From contig NZ_AUEP01000003.1 of the NCBI RefSeq assembly GCF_000426045.1, forward strand, positions 496,001-560,000: a DNA stretch of 64,000 bases. Direction: 5' to 3'. Positions within the stretch are counted from its first letter, which is position 1, and each line of letters starts with the position of its first letter. The notes beneath the pieces were generated by a model that saw only the letters and a list, made by a program, of their open reading frames with translations, was not told where the DNA came from and ran no database searches. This document shows, piece by piece, positions 43,894 through 53,625 of this stretch. Origin of the DNA: Marmoricola sp. URHB0036. GTDB taxonomy: Bacteria; Actinomycetota; Actinomycetes; Propionibacteriales; Nocardioidaceae. The translations under genes and the position numbers were made by a program.

Positions 43894-44703
43894 TCACCGG
43901 CGAGTGAGGCGCCCCCTGTGCACAACCCGCATCGGAGTGAAGTTGTTGGTCCGGTCATCGGCGGTGATGCGGACCACCAACCTCCCTCGCGTGAGGCCAG
44001 GGATGCGGGGCGTGCGCCAGCCGTTGGCGCCGACCAGCTCGGTCTCCAGATAGTCCCCGGCCCCCCGCCACGTCGCAGCCTCGGAGCGCAGACCCTTGTG
44101 CCACCGGTGGTCGTAGTCCGAGTAGCAGTACCAGCGACCGTGTCGCTTCTGCGTCAGCCCGGCATGGACGGACCAGACCCCGATCTGGCGGTCGCTCACC
44201 GTGCCGTGCAGCACGCGCCACGCGGAGATCCTGTGACGGAGTCGAGGGCGAGGCTTCGTGAGACGCACGACTGGGGCGGTGAGGTCGCGGATCACCGTGA
44301 CCTGCGGCAGACCGACGATGGAGGTGTGGCCGTCCTGGTCGGTGAGCAAGGCATGCGGGGTGAACGTGCCAACCCTGCTGAAGCCCAGGGAACACGTGTC
44401 ACCTGGGCAGTAGGGGGCAGACCACAAGAACGAGCCCGAGGCCCCGTCGTTCGGGTCGAGCACGACCTGGATGTCGTCCGGTGCGGTCGTGTCGTCGATG
44501 ATCTCGTGTCGCGTGACCACCACCGGCTCGCTGCCGAGCACGTCCCCGTCGGGTGCCAATGCGTACGTGCTGGTCCGGTCGACGGTGAACGTGCCGGTCG
44601 GGTACGTCGGGTCTGCGCCGTGCGCCGCCGAGCCGACCCCGGTCAGCAGCAACGCGACGGCGCTCGCGGAAGCGATCAGGCGGGCCAGGATGGGCAGCTG
44701 CAT
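43894..44703 (-). CDS. Secreted protein of unknown function
   Basis: A 269-residue protein with a clear signal peptide (LARLIASASAVALLLTGVGSAAHGA, cleavage after about residue 30). The mature part is beta-rich, with one likely disulphide (CPGDTC near residues 100-105) and Ig-like spacing (VRLTKPRPRLRHRISAWRVLHGTVSD). It is basic at the C-terminus. GGAGG precedes the ATG. I do not recognise a family. Confidence 0.7.
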   Translation of the reverse strand: MQLPILARLIASASAVALLLTGVGSAAHGADPTYPTGTFTVDRTSTYALAPDGDVLGSEPVVVTRHEIIDDTTAPDDIQVVLDPNDGASGSFLWSAPYCPGDTCSLGFSRVGTFTPHALLTDQDGHTSIVGLPQVTVIRDLTAPVVRLTKPRPRLRHRISAWRVLHGTVSDRQIGVWSVHAGLTQKRHGRWYCYSDYDHRWHKGLRSEAATWRGAGDYLETELVGANGWRTPRIPGLTRGRLVVRITADDRTNNFTPMRVVHRGRLTRR

Positions 44704-44736
44704 GAACGCTTCGCCTCCTCGAGGGAACTCAGCGTA

Positions 44737-44750
44737 CTGCCGAGGCGGCG
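44737..44750. terminator. Short GC hairpin after the MetE-like region
   Basis: GGCGG-CGT-CCGCC lies between the end of the MetE-like gene (read on the minus strand) and the secreted-protein gene. It fits a small terminator by position. Confidence 0.3.
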
Positions 44751-44756
44751 TCCGCC

Positions 44757-45791
44757 CTACAGCTCAGCGCGCAGCGTCGCGGCGGCCGCCGACATCGAGC
44801 GCAGTTTTCCCTCGGCACTCGCGCGGGGGAGGTACTTCATCCCGCAGTCGGTAGCGATGGTGATCTTGTCAGGCGAGGTGAAGTGAAACGCTCGCCGGAC
44901 CCGGTCGGCGACGACATCGGCGCTCTCGACCTCCTGGTCGGAGAGGTCGATGACGCCGAGGATGACGGTCTTGTCGGCGAGGTCGGAGAGTACGCCGAGG
45001 TCGAGACCTGACTGGGCGGTCTCGATGGAGATCTGGTCGGCCGAGCAGCCGCCGAGCTCGGGGAGGAACGAGTAGCCCTCGGGGCGCTCGTGGATGATCG
45101 CGGCGTACCCGAAGCAGATGTGGACGGCGGTCGTTCCAGTGACTCCGTCGAGGGCGGCCTCGAGCGCCTGGAGTCCGTACGCACGGGCGTCGTCGGGCCG
45201 CGCCTGCATGTAGGGCTCGTCCATCTGCACGATGTCGGCGCCGGCGGCGTGCAGGTCCTTGATCTCGGCGTTCACGGCGGCGGCGTACGCCATCGCCGCG
45301 GACTCGAGGTCGGGGTAGTAGTCGTTCTGCGCCTGCTGCGACATCGTGAACGGGCCGGGAACGGTCATCTTGATGGTGCGGTCGGTGTGCGCGCGCAGGA
45401 ACTTCACGTCCTCGACCTCGATGGGTCCGGTCCGCTCGATCGGGCCGGCGATCCGGGGGACCGGGTTGGGGTGCCCACTGCGGTCGAGCGCCGTACCGGG
45501 GTTGTCGGTGTCGACGCCCTCAAGCGCGGTGGCGAAGTGGTTGGAGTAGGACTCCCGACGCATCTCGCCGTCGGTGATGATGTCCAGCCCCGCCTCCTCC
45601 TGGGCCCGGATCGCCAACACCGTGGCGTCGTCCTGCGCCTCCTTCAGGTGCTCCGGCTCGATGCGCCAGAGCTCCCTGGCACGAACTCGCGGCGGGAACC
45701 GCCCGGCCAGCTTGGCGCGGTCGATCAGCCACTCCGGCTGGGCGTAGCTGCCGACGAGTGAGGTGGGTAGTACAGGAGTCTGCGCGGGCAT
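44757..45791 (-). CDS. Cobalamin-independent methionine synthase-like (MetE C-terminal domain) protein
   Basis: A 344-residue TIM-barrel protein of the UROD/MetE-like superfamily, equal to the C-terminal half of MetE. LVGSYAQPEWLID starts the barrel; TVPGPFTMS and IVQMDEPYMQ follow. Zinc ligands are suggested by VHICFGYA and IATDCGMKYL. Without the MetE N-terminal domain it may be a core-MetE methyltransferase that takes methyl groups from another donor, or a related demethylase. It is followed by a nitroreductase gene in the same direction upstream. Confidence 0.82.
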   Translation of the reverse strand: MPAQTPVLPTSLVGSYAQPEWLIDRAKLAGRFPPRVRARELWRIEPEHLKEAQDDATVLAIRAQEEAGLDIITDGEMRRESYSNHFATALEGVDTDNPGTALDRSGHPNPVPRIAGPIERTGPIEVEDVKFLRAHTDRTIKMTVPGPFTMSQQAQNDYYPDLESAAMAYAAAVNAEIKDLHAAGADIVQMDEPYMQARPDDARAYGLQALEAALDGVTGTTAVHICFGYAAIIHERPEGYSFLPELGGCSADQISIETAQSGLDLGVLSDLADKTVILGVIDLSDQEVESADVVADRVRRAFHFTSPDKITIATDCGMKYLPRASAEGKLRSMSAAAATLRAEL

Positions 45792-45800
45792 CTTCGGATG

Positions 45801-46325
45801 CTAGCGCCACCACACGTCGTCGAGGGGTCGACGAACTCGCCCCTCGAGCGGTGGCTCCTGGGCAGGTCGGCCGATGGCGGTGATGGTCATGGCGACCCAG
45901 TGCTCGGGTACGCCGAGCTCCCGCTCCACGGCCTCGCGGTCGAATGCACGGAACTGGCGCGAGAACAGACCCATCGACATCGCCTGCAGCGTCATGTGTG
46001 CCACCGACTGACCCAGGTCGTACTCGGCGAACTCCGAGCTGTCCCAGTCAGTGCCCTCGACGTACCGATGACAGACGTTGACCACCAGAAGCGAGGCATC
46101 GGGCGCCCACCGACGAGCACTGGGCGCGAGAAGAGGAACAAGCCGCTCGTGCAGGGTGTCGCCGCGAGGAGCGGTGATGAACGTCCAGGGCTGCGAGTTA
46201 CCGGCGGACGGAGACCACCGCGCCGCCTCGACGAGTCGCTCCACGTCGATGGGCTGGAGCACGTGCTCGCCGTCCCACGCGGTCGGACTCCAGCGGTCGC
46301 GCAAGGTCTGCGCCAGATCGGTCAT
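45801..46325 (-). CDS. Nitroreductase-family flavoprotein
   Basis: A 174-residue FMN protein. RWSPSAGNSQPWTFIT (residues 37-52) is the FMN-binding signature, and AEYDLGQSVAHMTLQAMSMGL and AMTITAIGRPAQ the remaining conserved parts. Such proteins reduce nitro compounds, quinones or flavins with NAD(P)H. It lies 9 bases upstream of the MetE-like gene and is probably co-transcribed. It marks the left edge of the lower-GC island. Confidence 0.88.
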   Translation of the reverse strand: MTDLAQTLRDRWSPTAWDGEHVLQPIDVERLVEAARWSPSAGNSQPWTFITAPRGDTLHERLVPLLAPSARRWAPDASLLVVNVCHRYVEGTDWDSSEFAEYDLGQSVAHMTLQAMSMGLFSRQFRAFDREAVERELGVPEHWVAMTITAIGRPAQEPPLEGRVRRPLDDVWWR

Positions 46326-47045
<720 letters not shown>

Positions 47046-48449
47046 GTGACCACGTTGGAAGTGACCCCGTATCAGGAGTTTAGAGGGACAGACCGTTCCT
47101 TCGACTGGTACATGCTGCCCTTCGACAAAGTTGGCTCCTGCACCGGACCCCGGACCCAGAAGCACATCGTCGACCAGGTTAGATCGACCGACATCACGGA
47201 CGTCTTCGTGTTCGCGCACGGATGGAATAACGACTGGAATGTCGCAACCAAACGCTATCGGGATTTCATTGACGGATACCTGGGCCTCCGCCGTGAACGA
47301 GGTTTGGAGACTGGTCGGCCCCTAAACCCTCTACTTGTGGGGGTCTTCTGGCCCAGCACCGCCTTGGTGGTCGGCAGCGAAGAAGGGCTGCGCATTGCCG
47401 GGGGTGCAACTGACGACCGCGCCGCCAAGCACGCGCTTCGACACGGTGAGGTCGAAGCGGTTGCTGCGGAGTTGTCGGAGCGGGCGCTTCCCCGCTTCTA
47501 CGAACTTCTTGACCGAGACGAGATTTCCGAGATAGAGGCACTAGACCTTAAGGAGATGCTGAAGCCCCTACTCGAACGAACCTCTGAGGATGACCCTGCC
47601 GAGTTCATGGCAAATGGGGACGAAGAGTCTCAGGGCCGACAGGGCGACCCCACCGTGGCCACGTGGCGCTCCTACGGCGCGGCCACCCCGGAGGAAAGAC
47701 GAGAGGACCCCCACAAGATTGCCGAGCAGGTGGCAGACTTCGGCAGGGTGCCTGCGGCCGAGCCGCTCGTCGGCGCATCGGTGCTGGGCAAGCTAGATCC
47801 ACGCCGGATCCTTCGGCTCGTCACAGTGCAGCTGATGAAAGATCGGGCCGGGACGGTTGGCGCCAAGGGCGTCGCCCCGCTTCTCGTCGAGTTGCTTGGT
47901 GCTGCCAACCATCAAGACACACGCGTGCATCTTCTCGGACACTCCTACGGTGCAAAAGTGTGTTTGTCGGCGGTTTGCTATCCCAGTGCCCTGCCGCGGC
48001 AAGTCACGTCGATGCTCTTGCTGCAGCCGGCCGTCAATCATCGCTGTTTCGCCGATGATGAATACGGTCGCGGTGGATACCACGCCGCCCTGGATCGCGT
48101 GAATCTGCCGATTCTCAGCACCTACAGCACCCATGATTGGCCGCTGCGGCATGTATTCCAGTACGCCGCGCACAGGACTGTCGACGTTAACGAGATACGC
48201 ATCGCAGCCGATGGTCGTCCTGATCCCTATTCCGCCTTGGGGGGTTATGGACCTTGGGGACTAGGCGACCGGGCGAAGCTTGTTGACGTCCGCTTGCCTG
48301 ATGAGCGCTACAACCTCGGTGCCGACGCCCCACACGTGTACGGCGTCCGAGCGTCTTCGACGATCTCAGGACATGGAGACATCAACAACGTTTCCACGTG
48401 GTGGGCCCTCGACAACTTGGTTACGGCCGATCCAAGGGGACCAGCATGA
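47046..48449 (+). CDS. Alpha/beta hydrolase of the CHAT/caspase island
   Basis: A 467-residue esterase/lipase-fold protein. The oxyanion segment is DVFVFAHGWNNDW near residues 57-69. The nucleophile elbow is HLLGHSYGAKV with Ser300. A late His (ISGHGDINN) and Asp complete a plausible triad. A helical insertion of about 150 residues separates the two halves. No signal peptide. GC and codon use are lower than in flanking genes. It is the first of four overlapping genes; the next starts at ATGA over its stop. It parallels the hydrolase half of the large fusion at 29.6 kb, although sequence similarity is not obvious beyond motifs. Confidence 0.8.
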   Translation: MTTLEVTPYQEFRGTDRSFDWYMLPFDKVGSCTGPRTQKHIVDQVRSTDITDVFVFAHGWNNDWNVATKRYRDFIDGYLGLRRERGLETGRPLNPLLVGVFWPSTALVVGSEEGLRIAGGATDDRAAKHALRHGEVEAVAAELSERALPRFYELLDRDEISEIEALDLKEMLKPLLERTSEDDPAEFMANGDEESQGRQGDPTVATWRSYGAATPEERREDPHKIAEQVADFGRVPAAEPLVGASVLGKLDPRRILRLVTVQLMKDRAGTVGAKGVAPLLVELLGAANHQDTRVHLLGHSYGAKVCLSAVCYPSALPRQVTSMLLLQPAVNHRCFADDEYGRGGYHAALDRVNLPILSTYSTHDWPLRHVFQYAAHRTVDVNEIRIAADGRPDPYSALGGYGPWGLGDRAKLVDVRLPDERYNLGADAPHVYGVRASSTISGHGDINNVSTWWALDNLVTADPRGPA

Positions 48450-49948
48450 ACGCACCTCAGTCCACTGTTCTAAGGCTCACTCTTTCCCCGCGCGCGGGGA
48501 AAGAGGTTGCAGTACTTGCAAGTATGCCGACGGATGCTGATGCCACGGACGATCGTGTCTTGAGCCTTGCTCCGCATGACTTCGGGCTACCCGTGAGCCT
48601 TTCCCGATCCCACATCGACGAGGGGCACTTTCACATCCCGACCCTTCTCGAAGACATGGTGAGGTCAGCGCTTGAGAAGACCGAACCCAATGTGCTCTGG
48701 CTTCAACTCGCCGAACCGTTCGGGTATCTGGCGCTGGTGCCATGGGAGAGATTGCTGCAGGCACTCTTCGACGTGACCGTTGTCCGGTTACCCACGCTGA
48801 CCCTCTCCCGCAGAACCCCGCATGACAGCTTGCAGGTTGCAATCCTTGTAGCCGTACCAGACCGCGAACGGCCTGGGCCATTGAGGACCACACTTCATGG
48901 AACAGCAGTGGCTGCGACCAACTCCATCCCTGGGTCGGGAGCCCGGGCACGGGCGGCCGATTCGGATGTGGAGGGAAAGAGTCGTGGGCGACGCAACAGG
49001 CGGGCGATCGAAAGCAGGGCGCTCGAGGTGGACCGTGTTGTACGTGCTGTCCTCCACGGCTCGACACGGCGGACAACCACAGTTCATGTAATCCCCACCT
49101 TGTGGACTTACCATGAACTTCGCAAAATGTGGCACGGCCTGAAGCGTACGAACGTCGTGCTCCACGACCCCAGGGTGTTGCAGAAGCAGGTCAGGGCAGA
49201 GCAATCGGATACAGGCGAGACTCGCCGGATCCCTTGGCTCAGGCTGCTCAAGGCTGCCCAGGGAGGTGAGCAAGCCGACGTGGTTCACCTGATTTGCGGT
49301 GCACAGGTGACCGACAGCAAGGCCCGCCTAGTTCTCGCTGATCCCATGAAGCGCACCCCTGATGTCTCGTCGCGGTTTGTGTCGATTTCCTCGCTCATCG
49401 CCACCCTGGATGAGCTCGGAGCTTGGTCGCTGTGCCTCAGCTCGCCGGCAGGCAGCAAATCGTCGGCGCAGATGCGCTACCTGGGATGTCGTATCGCTGA
49501 GATGCGGCCCGGTCCCGTATTGGTAACTGATCTGAGTGCAGATCCCGGATGCGGCGAGGTCGAGGCCGGCTACCAATTCCTCTACGCGCAGGAACAAGGG
49601 ACGCCGCCAAGACTCACTCATGGGATGCTGGTGAGTGAGCCAACTCGGGCGCCTGATGATCTCCTGCCGCTGACGTACGGGGTCGCAAGCAGCGCGGACG
49701 CAAGACCACGCGGAGCCGCCGCCACCTTGATGGAGGCGGAAAACACGCCCATCTGGCTAGCAGCAGCTCAGCGGTTCGTGGAGCAGCGGCAGGTTCAACT
49801 TGCTCAATACCAGAAGACTGCTAAGTCTGGCACACAGACTCCCGAGGCGGCTGCGGTCGCGCTCGGTGTCGAAGTCGCCCTTGCAGCCATTCAAGAGGCT
49901 CTCGCCACCAAGGCAAGTGCGCTGATAGAGAGAAAACAGCATGGGTGA
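48446..49948 (+). CDS. CHAT-like protein with a degenerate active site
   Basis: A 500-residue protein with the layout of a CHAT domain but lacking its catalytic pair. The ALVPWERLLQ strand and a RVLLV-like LQVAILVAVPD strand are present. Where active proteases have HFxxHG, this one has VVHLICGAQ. Where they have LNACxS, it has WSLCLSSPAGS. It is therefore probably a pseudoprotease that binds or regulates the next protein. A basic, disordered insert lies around residues 165-195. It is coupled at both ends by overlaps. Function assignment is inferred from context and fold pattern, so alternative readings are possible. Confidence 0.6.
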   Translation: MNAPQSTVLRLTLSPRAGKEVAVLASMPTDADATDDRVLSLAPHDFGLPVSLSRSHIDEGHFHIPTLLEDMVRSALEKTEPNVLWLQLAEPFGYLALVPWERLLQALFDVTVVRLPTLTLSRRTPHDSLQVAILVAVPDRERPGPLRTTLHGTAVAATNSIPGSGARARAADSDVEGKSRGRRNRRAIESRALEVDRVVRAVLHGSTRRTTTVHVIPTLWTYHELRKMWHGLKRTNVVLHDPRVLQKQVRAEQSDTGETRRIPWLRLLKAAQGGEQADVVHLICGAQVTDSKARLVLADPMKRTPDVSSRFVSISSLIATLDELGAWSLCLSSPAGSKSSAQMRYLGCRIAEMRPGPVLVTDLSADPGCGEVEAGYQFLYAQEQGTPPRLTHGMLVSEPTRAPDDLLPLTYGVASSADARPRGAAATLMEAENTPIWLAAAQRFVEQRQVQLAQYQKTAKSGTQTPEAAAVALGVEVALAAIQEALATKASALIERKQHG

Positions 49949-51335
49949 CAATCAGCGTACGACGATTCTCATCGAAGACGAGGAGAGCGGTGGCCTGCGC
50001 CTGAAGTTGAGTCGAGCACCCGGCGGGAGACGTGGAAAGGGCAAGGTGCTGACTCGGCCGCTGGTTCTCACTCAGCCAACGGATCCTGACAAGGCTCGGT
50101 ATCACGGAGCACGCCTCGTCGAAGCCCTCAACGAAGAAGCCGCCGCTCGTGACGCGGTGGCTCACGCGCTTAGGGCACCCGTGGGCGAAGTTTGGCCATT
50201 GTGCTTTGAACTCGAGACTGATCTGGAAGAGGTCCCAGGATTCTTGTGGGAAGCGCTGTGGGTCAAGCCGCACAACTTCTTGGCCTTGTGCCCACAATGG
50301 CCCATAGCCAGGGTCGTGGGATCCGATCACACCATGGCCCGCATGTATCACGCGCCCTTGCGGATTCTCGCGGTCATGTCGGCGGTGGGCGTCTCCGCCC
50401 GCGAGGAATGGGAGGGTCTTCGCTCGGCCGTGGATGCCGCTGCCGGCGTTCTTCCTGTGCATCTGACGGTGGTCGTGGGGGAGATCGAGCTTCTGACCGA
50501 GCTACAGCAGTTGGAGGCTGATGCCTCAGCGAACTCAAACAAATGGCTCAAAGTCATTCCCCTTGTCGACCAGCAAACGATCAACTGGGCGTTGAAGCAG
50601 CAGCGGCCGCACATTGTCCACTTCTTCTGTCACGGCTCCGCGAGTTTCGGCAGTGAGCACATCTCCTTCGCCACGATCCAGGACCGAGCGGACGAAAGTC
50701 AGACCCAGGAATCGGTCACGATCGACATCGCTCGACTTCAACTCCTAGTCGACAACCGCCGGCTTTGGCTTGTCACGTTGAACTGCTGCTCAGGGGCTGA
50801 GTCTGCTGGCCCGACGCAGACTCTGGCCGAGAGCATCGTGGAGGCCGGTGCGGGTGCGGCACTTGGGTGGAGGACACCGGTTGATCCTGAAAGTGCCCAC
50901 ATTCTGACCAGCACCGTCTACAACTCGTTGCTGTCCGATATTGCCGATCGGTTGGATCGAGCGCACGTGGAAGGAATCGTCCAGCTCGAACTCGCGGCCT
51001 TGGGATACAGCCTGCGTGAGGCCCTGTCTGCCCCATCAATGGGCGCGCTGAACTGGACGCTGCCTGTTCTCTTCGTCGCCCGGGACCCGCTGTCGATCAC
51101 GATCATCGAAAAGGAGCCGGATGACCCCGCGGACCTCGGCAAGGTGCATGTCAGCGCGAACGATCAGCGACTGATCGTCGATGCCGTAGCCGCGAACACT
51201 CTGAGGGAGTTCAACAAGGCATTTTCCGGGCTCACTAGTGTCGCCGAGCTAGCGGACCTGGTCGCCCAAGCCTTGTCTCAGCGCGAAGTCGACGACGACC
51301 AGCCCTCGGCATTCACTTCGGAAGAGGCGGAGTAG
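49941..51335 (+). CDS. CHAT domain protease
   Basis: A 464-residue protein. The PGFLWEALWV strand near residue 98 corresponds to the CHAT PWE motif. The catalytic His231 lies in IVHFFCHGSA and Cys283 in LVTLNCCSGAES, both in the expected order and spacing. The ALGWRTPVDPESA and LEGIVQ-like segments finish the domain. The last 80 residues are a separate helical tail ending in an acidic stretch. It overlaps the degenerate CHAT gene by eight bases and the next gene by one. It is the likely active caspase-like enzyme of this operon. Confidence 0.85.
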   Translation: MGDNQRTTILIEDEESGGLRLKLSRAPGGRRGKGKVLTRPLVLTQPTDPDKARYHGARLVEALNEEAAARDAVAHALRAPVGEVWPLCFELETDLEEVPGFLWEALWVKPHNFLALCPQWPIARVVGSDHTMARMYHAPLRILAVMSAVGVSAREEWEGLRSAVDAAAGVLPVHLTVVVGEIELLTELQQLEADASANSNKWLKVIPLVDQQTINWALKQQRPHIVHFFCHGSASFGSEHISFATIQDRADESQTQESVTIDIARLQLLVDNRRLWLVTLNCCSGAESAGPTQTLAESIVEAGAGAALGWRTPVDPESAHILTSTVYNSLLSDIADRLDRAHVEGIVQLELAALGYSLREALSAPSMGALNWTLPVLFVARDPLSITIIEKEPDDPADLGKVHVSANDQRLIVDAVAANTLREFNKAFSGLTSVAELADLVAQALSQREVDDDQPSAFTSEEAE

Positions 51336-52738
51336 TGAACCGGGCGGAGGTCCAAATAAACGCTTGGATCGGTGGGGCTGAAGAGGGGGCTCGGGGTCTG
51401 CCGTCCGACGAGATCGAGCAGTGGGCGATTCGGGGCGTTGACACCCTGCGGCCGCACCAGGTTCTCTTCGCCGAGTCACCCCCGAAGCTCGAACATTGGG
51501 AAGAGGTCGGGTGGGGAATCATTCTTCCGGACATCGAAGCAGATGGTGAAGCGGACAGGAAAAGGAAGGCCAACGCCGAAGACGCTCCCCCGGCGATCCA
51601 GAGGTTGCTCGCCGCCAGACGGGAAGTGGTTCCCGACTGTCCAGTGCTCCGGTACCGGCCAGATCTCGGGTCGGCCTACTTCATGCTCTACGAGGCCGAT
51701 GGCACCGCCCGCAAAATAGCAACTGCTGGCGGCGAGGTGGGGGCCGGTAAGCGCCGCCTCCCGCGGTACCTCCTCATCGTCGGCTCTCCGTCGGAGATTC
51801 CGTGGCGTGTCCAGTACGTCCTCAACGGCACTCATTTTGTTGGGCGGCTTGATCTCCCTGAGCTGGGACTTGACCGATATGTCGCCGCGCTGCTCGACAA
51901 CTGGAGTGCAAGCCCGGCAAGCCGCAGAAGTGTGCTGATCTGGACTGTCGACCACGGCCAGCCCGACATCACCTGGGACATGCGCTACACGTTGGCCGAG
52001 CCACTGAGAAGCAACTTCGCGCATGACCCTGACGTGACTCCGGCCCACCTGGCAGCGGACGAGGCCTCGTGCGACGCGCTCACCGAGTCCCTAGAGGGAC
52101 ACCCGGGTTTGATCGTCACCACCAGCCATGGGGCCACATTTGTAGACGGGGATCCAGCGTATCTCCGGGAGACTCTCGGCCTTCCGGTCGATCAGAATTA
52201 TGAAGTGCTGCGTACGGATCAACTTTCGAACTGGTCTCCCGACGGTGCGATCTGGTACGCGCACGCATGCTGCTCCGCGGGTGCTGACTCGTCCACCCTG
52301 TATGGCGGAATCGCGAAGCAGGGTTCCGACGTGGACAAGGCGGTAACGGGGGTGACGGTTGCGGGTTCGTGCACGGCACCGTTGCCAAGAGACCTTCTTG
52401 GGCGCGAACATCCGCTCAGGGCTTTTGTCGGCCACGTGGAACCAACCTTTAACTGGACGCTGAAGAACCCGGAGAACGCCGAGCCAATGACCAGTGACCT
52501 TAGGGGGGCGCTGTACGACGGGCTTTTCCAAGAACATGGCGAACCAATCGGTATGGCCATGCACCGCCACTACGCCACAATCGGGACATTCTGGAGCGTA
52601 TGGTACGCACAGCAAGGCTCGATAAATAGGGGGGTTGCAGCTGCACGGGAGAGGGCGCTCGTGGCGCGGCTAGCGGCACTGGACCGCCAGAGCATGGTGA
52701 TTCTCGGAGATCCAACAGTGACAGTCCAGCAGGACTGA
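51335..52738 (+). CDS. Caspase-fold, C25-like cysteine protease-like protein
   Basis: A 467-residue protein. A strand-helix set RYLLIVGSPSEIPWRVQYVL near residues 145-165 resembles gingipain-like (C25) and caspase-fold proteases. The candidate catalytic His265 is in IVTTSHGATF and Cys312 in WYAHACCSAGAD. The pattern of His then Cys about 47 residues later fits the clan CD fold. The start is GTG, sharing one base with the previous stop. The C-terminal 100 residues (AFVGHVEPTFNWTLK...ALYDGLF) look like an extra helical domain. Substrate unknown. Confidence 0.7.
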   Translation: MNRAEVQINAWIGGAEEGARGLPSDEIEQWAIRGVDTLRPHQVLFAESPPKLEHWEEVGWGIILPDIEADGEADRKRKANAEDAPPAIQRLLAARREVVPDCPVLRYRPDLGSAYFMLYEADGTARKIATAGGEVGAGKRRLPRYLLIVGSPSEIPWRVQYVLNGTHFVGRLDLPELGLDRYVAALLDNWSASPASRRSVLIWTVDHGQPDITWDMRYTLAEPLRSNFAHDPDVTPAHLAADEASCDALTESLEGHPGLIVTTSHGATFVDGDPAYLRETLGLPVDQNYEVLRTDQLSNWSPDGAIWYAHACCSAGADSSTLYGGIAKQGSDVDKAVTGVTVAGSCTAPLPRDLLGREHPLRAFVGHVEPTFNWTLKNPENAEPMTSDLRGALYDGLFQEHGEPIGMAMHRHYATIGTFWSVWYAQQGSINRGVAAARERALVARLAALDRQSMVILGDPTVTVQQD

Positions 52739-52869
52739 ATCGCGACCTCAATGGTCGTACATTCCAAACGGTGACGACACAAAGCTGGTTTGTCGCGTCT
52801 CCGCGCAGCGAGGCTCTAGGGCAAACCGACAACGGCCCTATGCGAGGGAGCCGCGGACGCCAGTTCGAT

Positions 52870-53244
52870 CTACGAGTCGAGGATTTGTCGTAAACGACTC
52901 TCAAGAATGCTTGGGCTCGTCGAGGGACTTCCTGGTTGGCCGCCCACTCCGCTGGCCGCCCGCAGCGAGGTTGAGTCATCAGTAGCGGTAGCGTGCAAGT
53001 GCGTCAGTACTTCCGCCGCAACTTCCTTCCTGCCGGTCTTTGTTCCCTGCTCGCGACCTTCTGACTTTCCTGCCTCACGCCCGACGCTGATGCCAAATAC
53101 TGCGGCACCGATTGTCGCAAGTGCAGTTATCACCGGGGCGGTGGCGGTTGCCACGTCCTGGGCCGTCTCGAATGCCCAAAGGCCCAGCGCGAAGGTGATC
53201 AGCAGGGCCATCAGGATCGCAGTGAGATAGAGGAGTCGGTCCAC
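52870..53244 (-). CDS. Small two-helix membrane protein
   Basis: A 124-residue protein. It begins VDRLLYLTAILMALLITFALGLWAF and has a second hydrophobic segment, VITALATIGAAVFGISVG. A charged glycine-rich stretch (REAGKSEGREQGTKTGRKE) follows, then a cytoplasmic tail of about 60 residues. GTG at 53244 has a GAGG about ten bases upstream; a TTG at 53310 is an alternative start. It is convergent to the protease operon and shares its lower GC. A role as membrane partner, target or immunity factor of the proteases is only speculation. Confidence 0.6.
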   Translation of the reverse strand: MDRLLYLTAILMALLITFALGLWAFETAQDVATATAPVITALATIGAAVFGISVGREAGKSEGREQGTKTGRKEVAAEVLTHLHATATDDSTSLRAASGVGGQPGSPSTSPSILESRLRQILDS

Positions 53245-53625
53245 CGTTCTTGCACCTCGATCGCAGTTGCTTGCTTGTAAAGTTCCAGCTTTCGCACCGG
53301 GTAGCGACAAGTATGCGCTTAGAAGCGCTCCCAGTGTCCATGCCTCATCCGAGACCGTGCCAACCTCCAGGTCGGGGCTGTGTCACGCTGGCGGCAGGTG
53401 CAGGATTCGAAAGTGAAATTCAGGGGCCGGAGTGCGCCACTCCGGCTTCCCCAGGCACTCCACCGCCTAGCGGCTTGCCGCCGCTTCGTGGGCAGGACGT
53501 CTTGACTGATCGCTTCGCTCACTGCTCGACCACCTACGCCTGGTCCGACATCCGGTTACTCGGGCGTAACCGAACCAATCGAGCACCCGTTGTCACCTTG
53601 GAACACGTTCTAGGTGGAGGTTGGC
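53245..53625. other. 381-base gap at the right edge of the low-GC island
   Basis: No gene is supported. GC rises from left to right toward the acylase gene. It probably holds the promoters of the small membrane protein (leftward) and of the acylase (rightward); a TTGTCA at 53590 and TAGGTG at 53611 are spaced too closely for a good promoter. No repeat or attachment site was seen. Confidence 0.5.

Noticed and set aside
47046-53244. A bacterial gasdermin operon
   Set aside because: Gasdermin operons pair a caspase-like protease with a protein of about 250 residues that forms pores; the only small membrane protein here has 124 residues with two plain helices, on the other strand.
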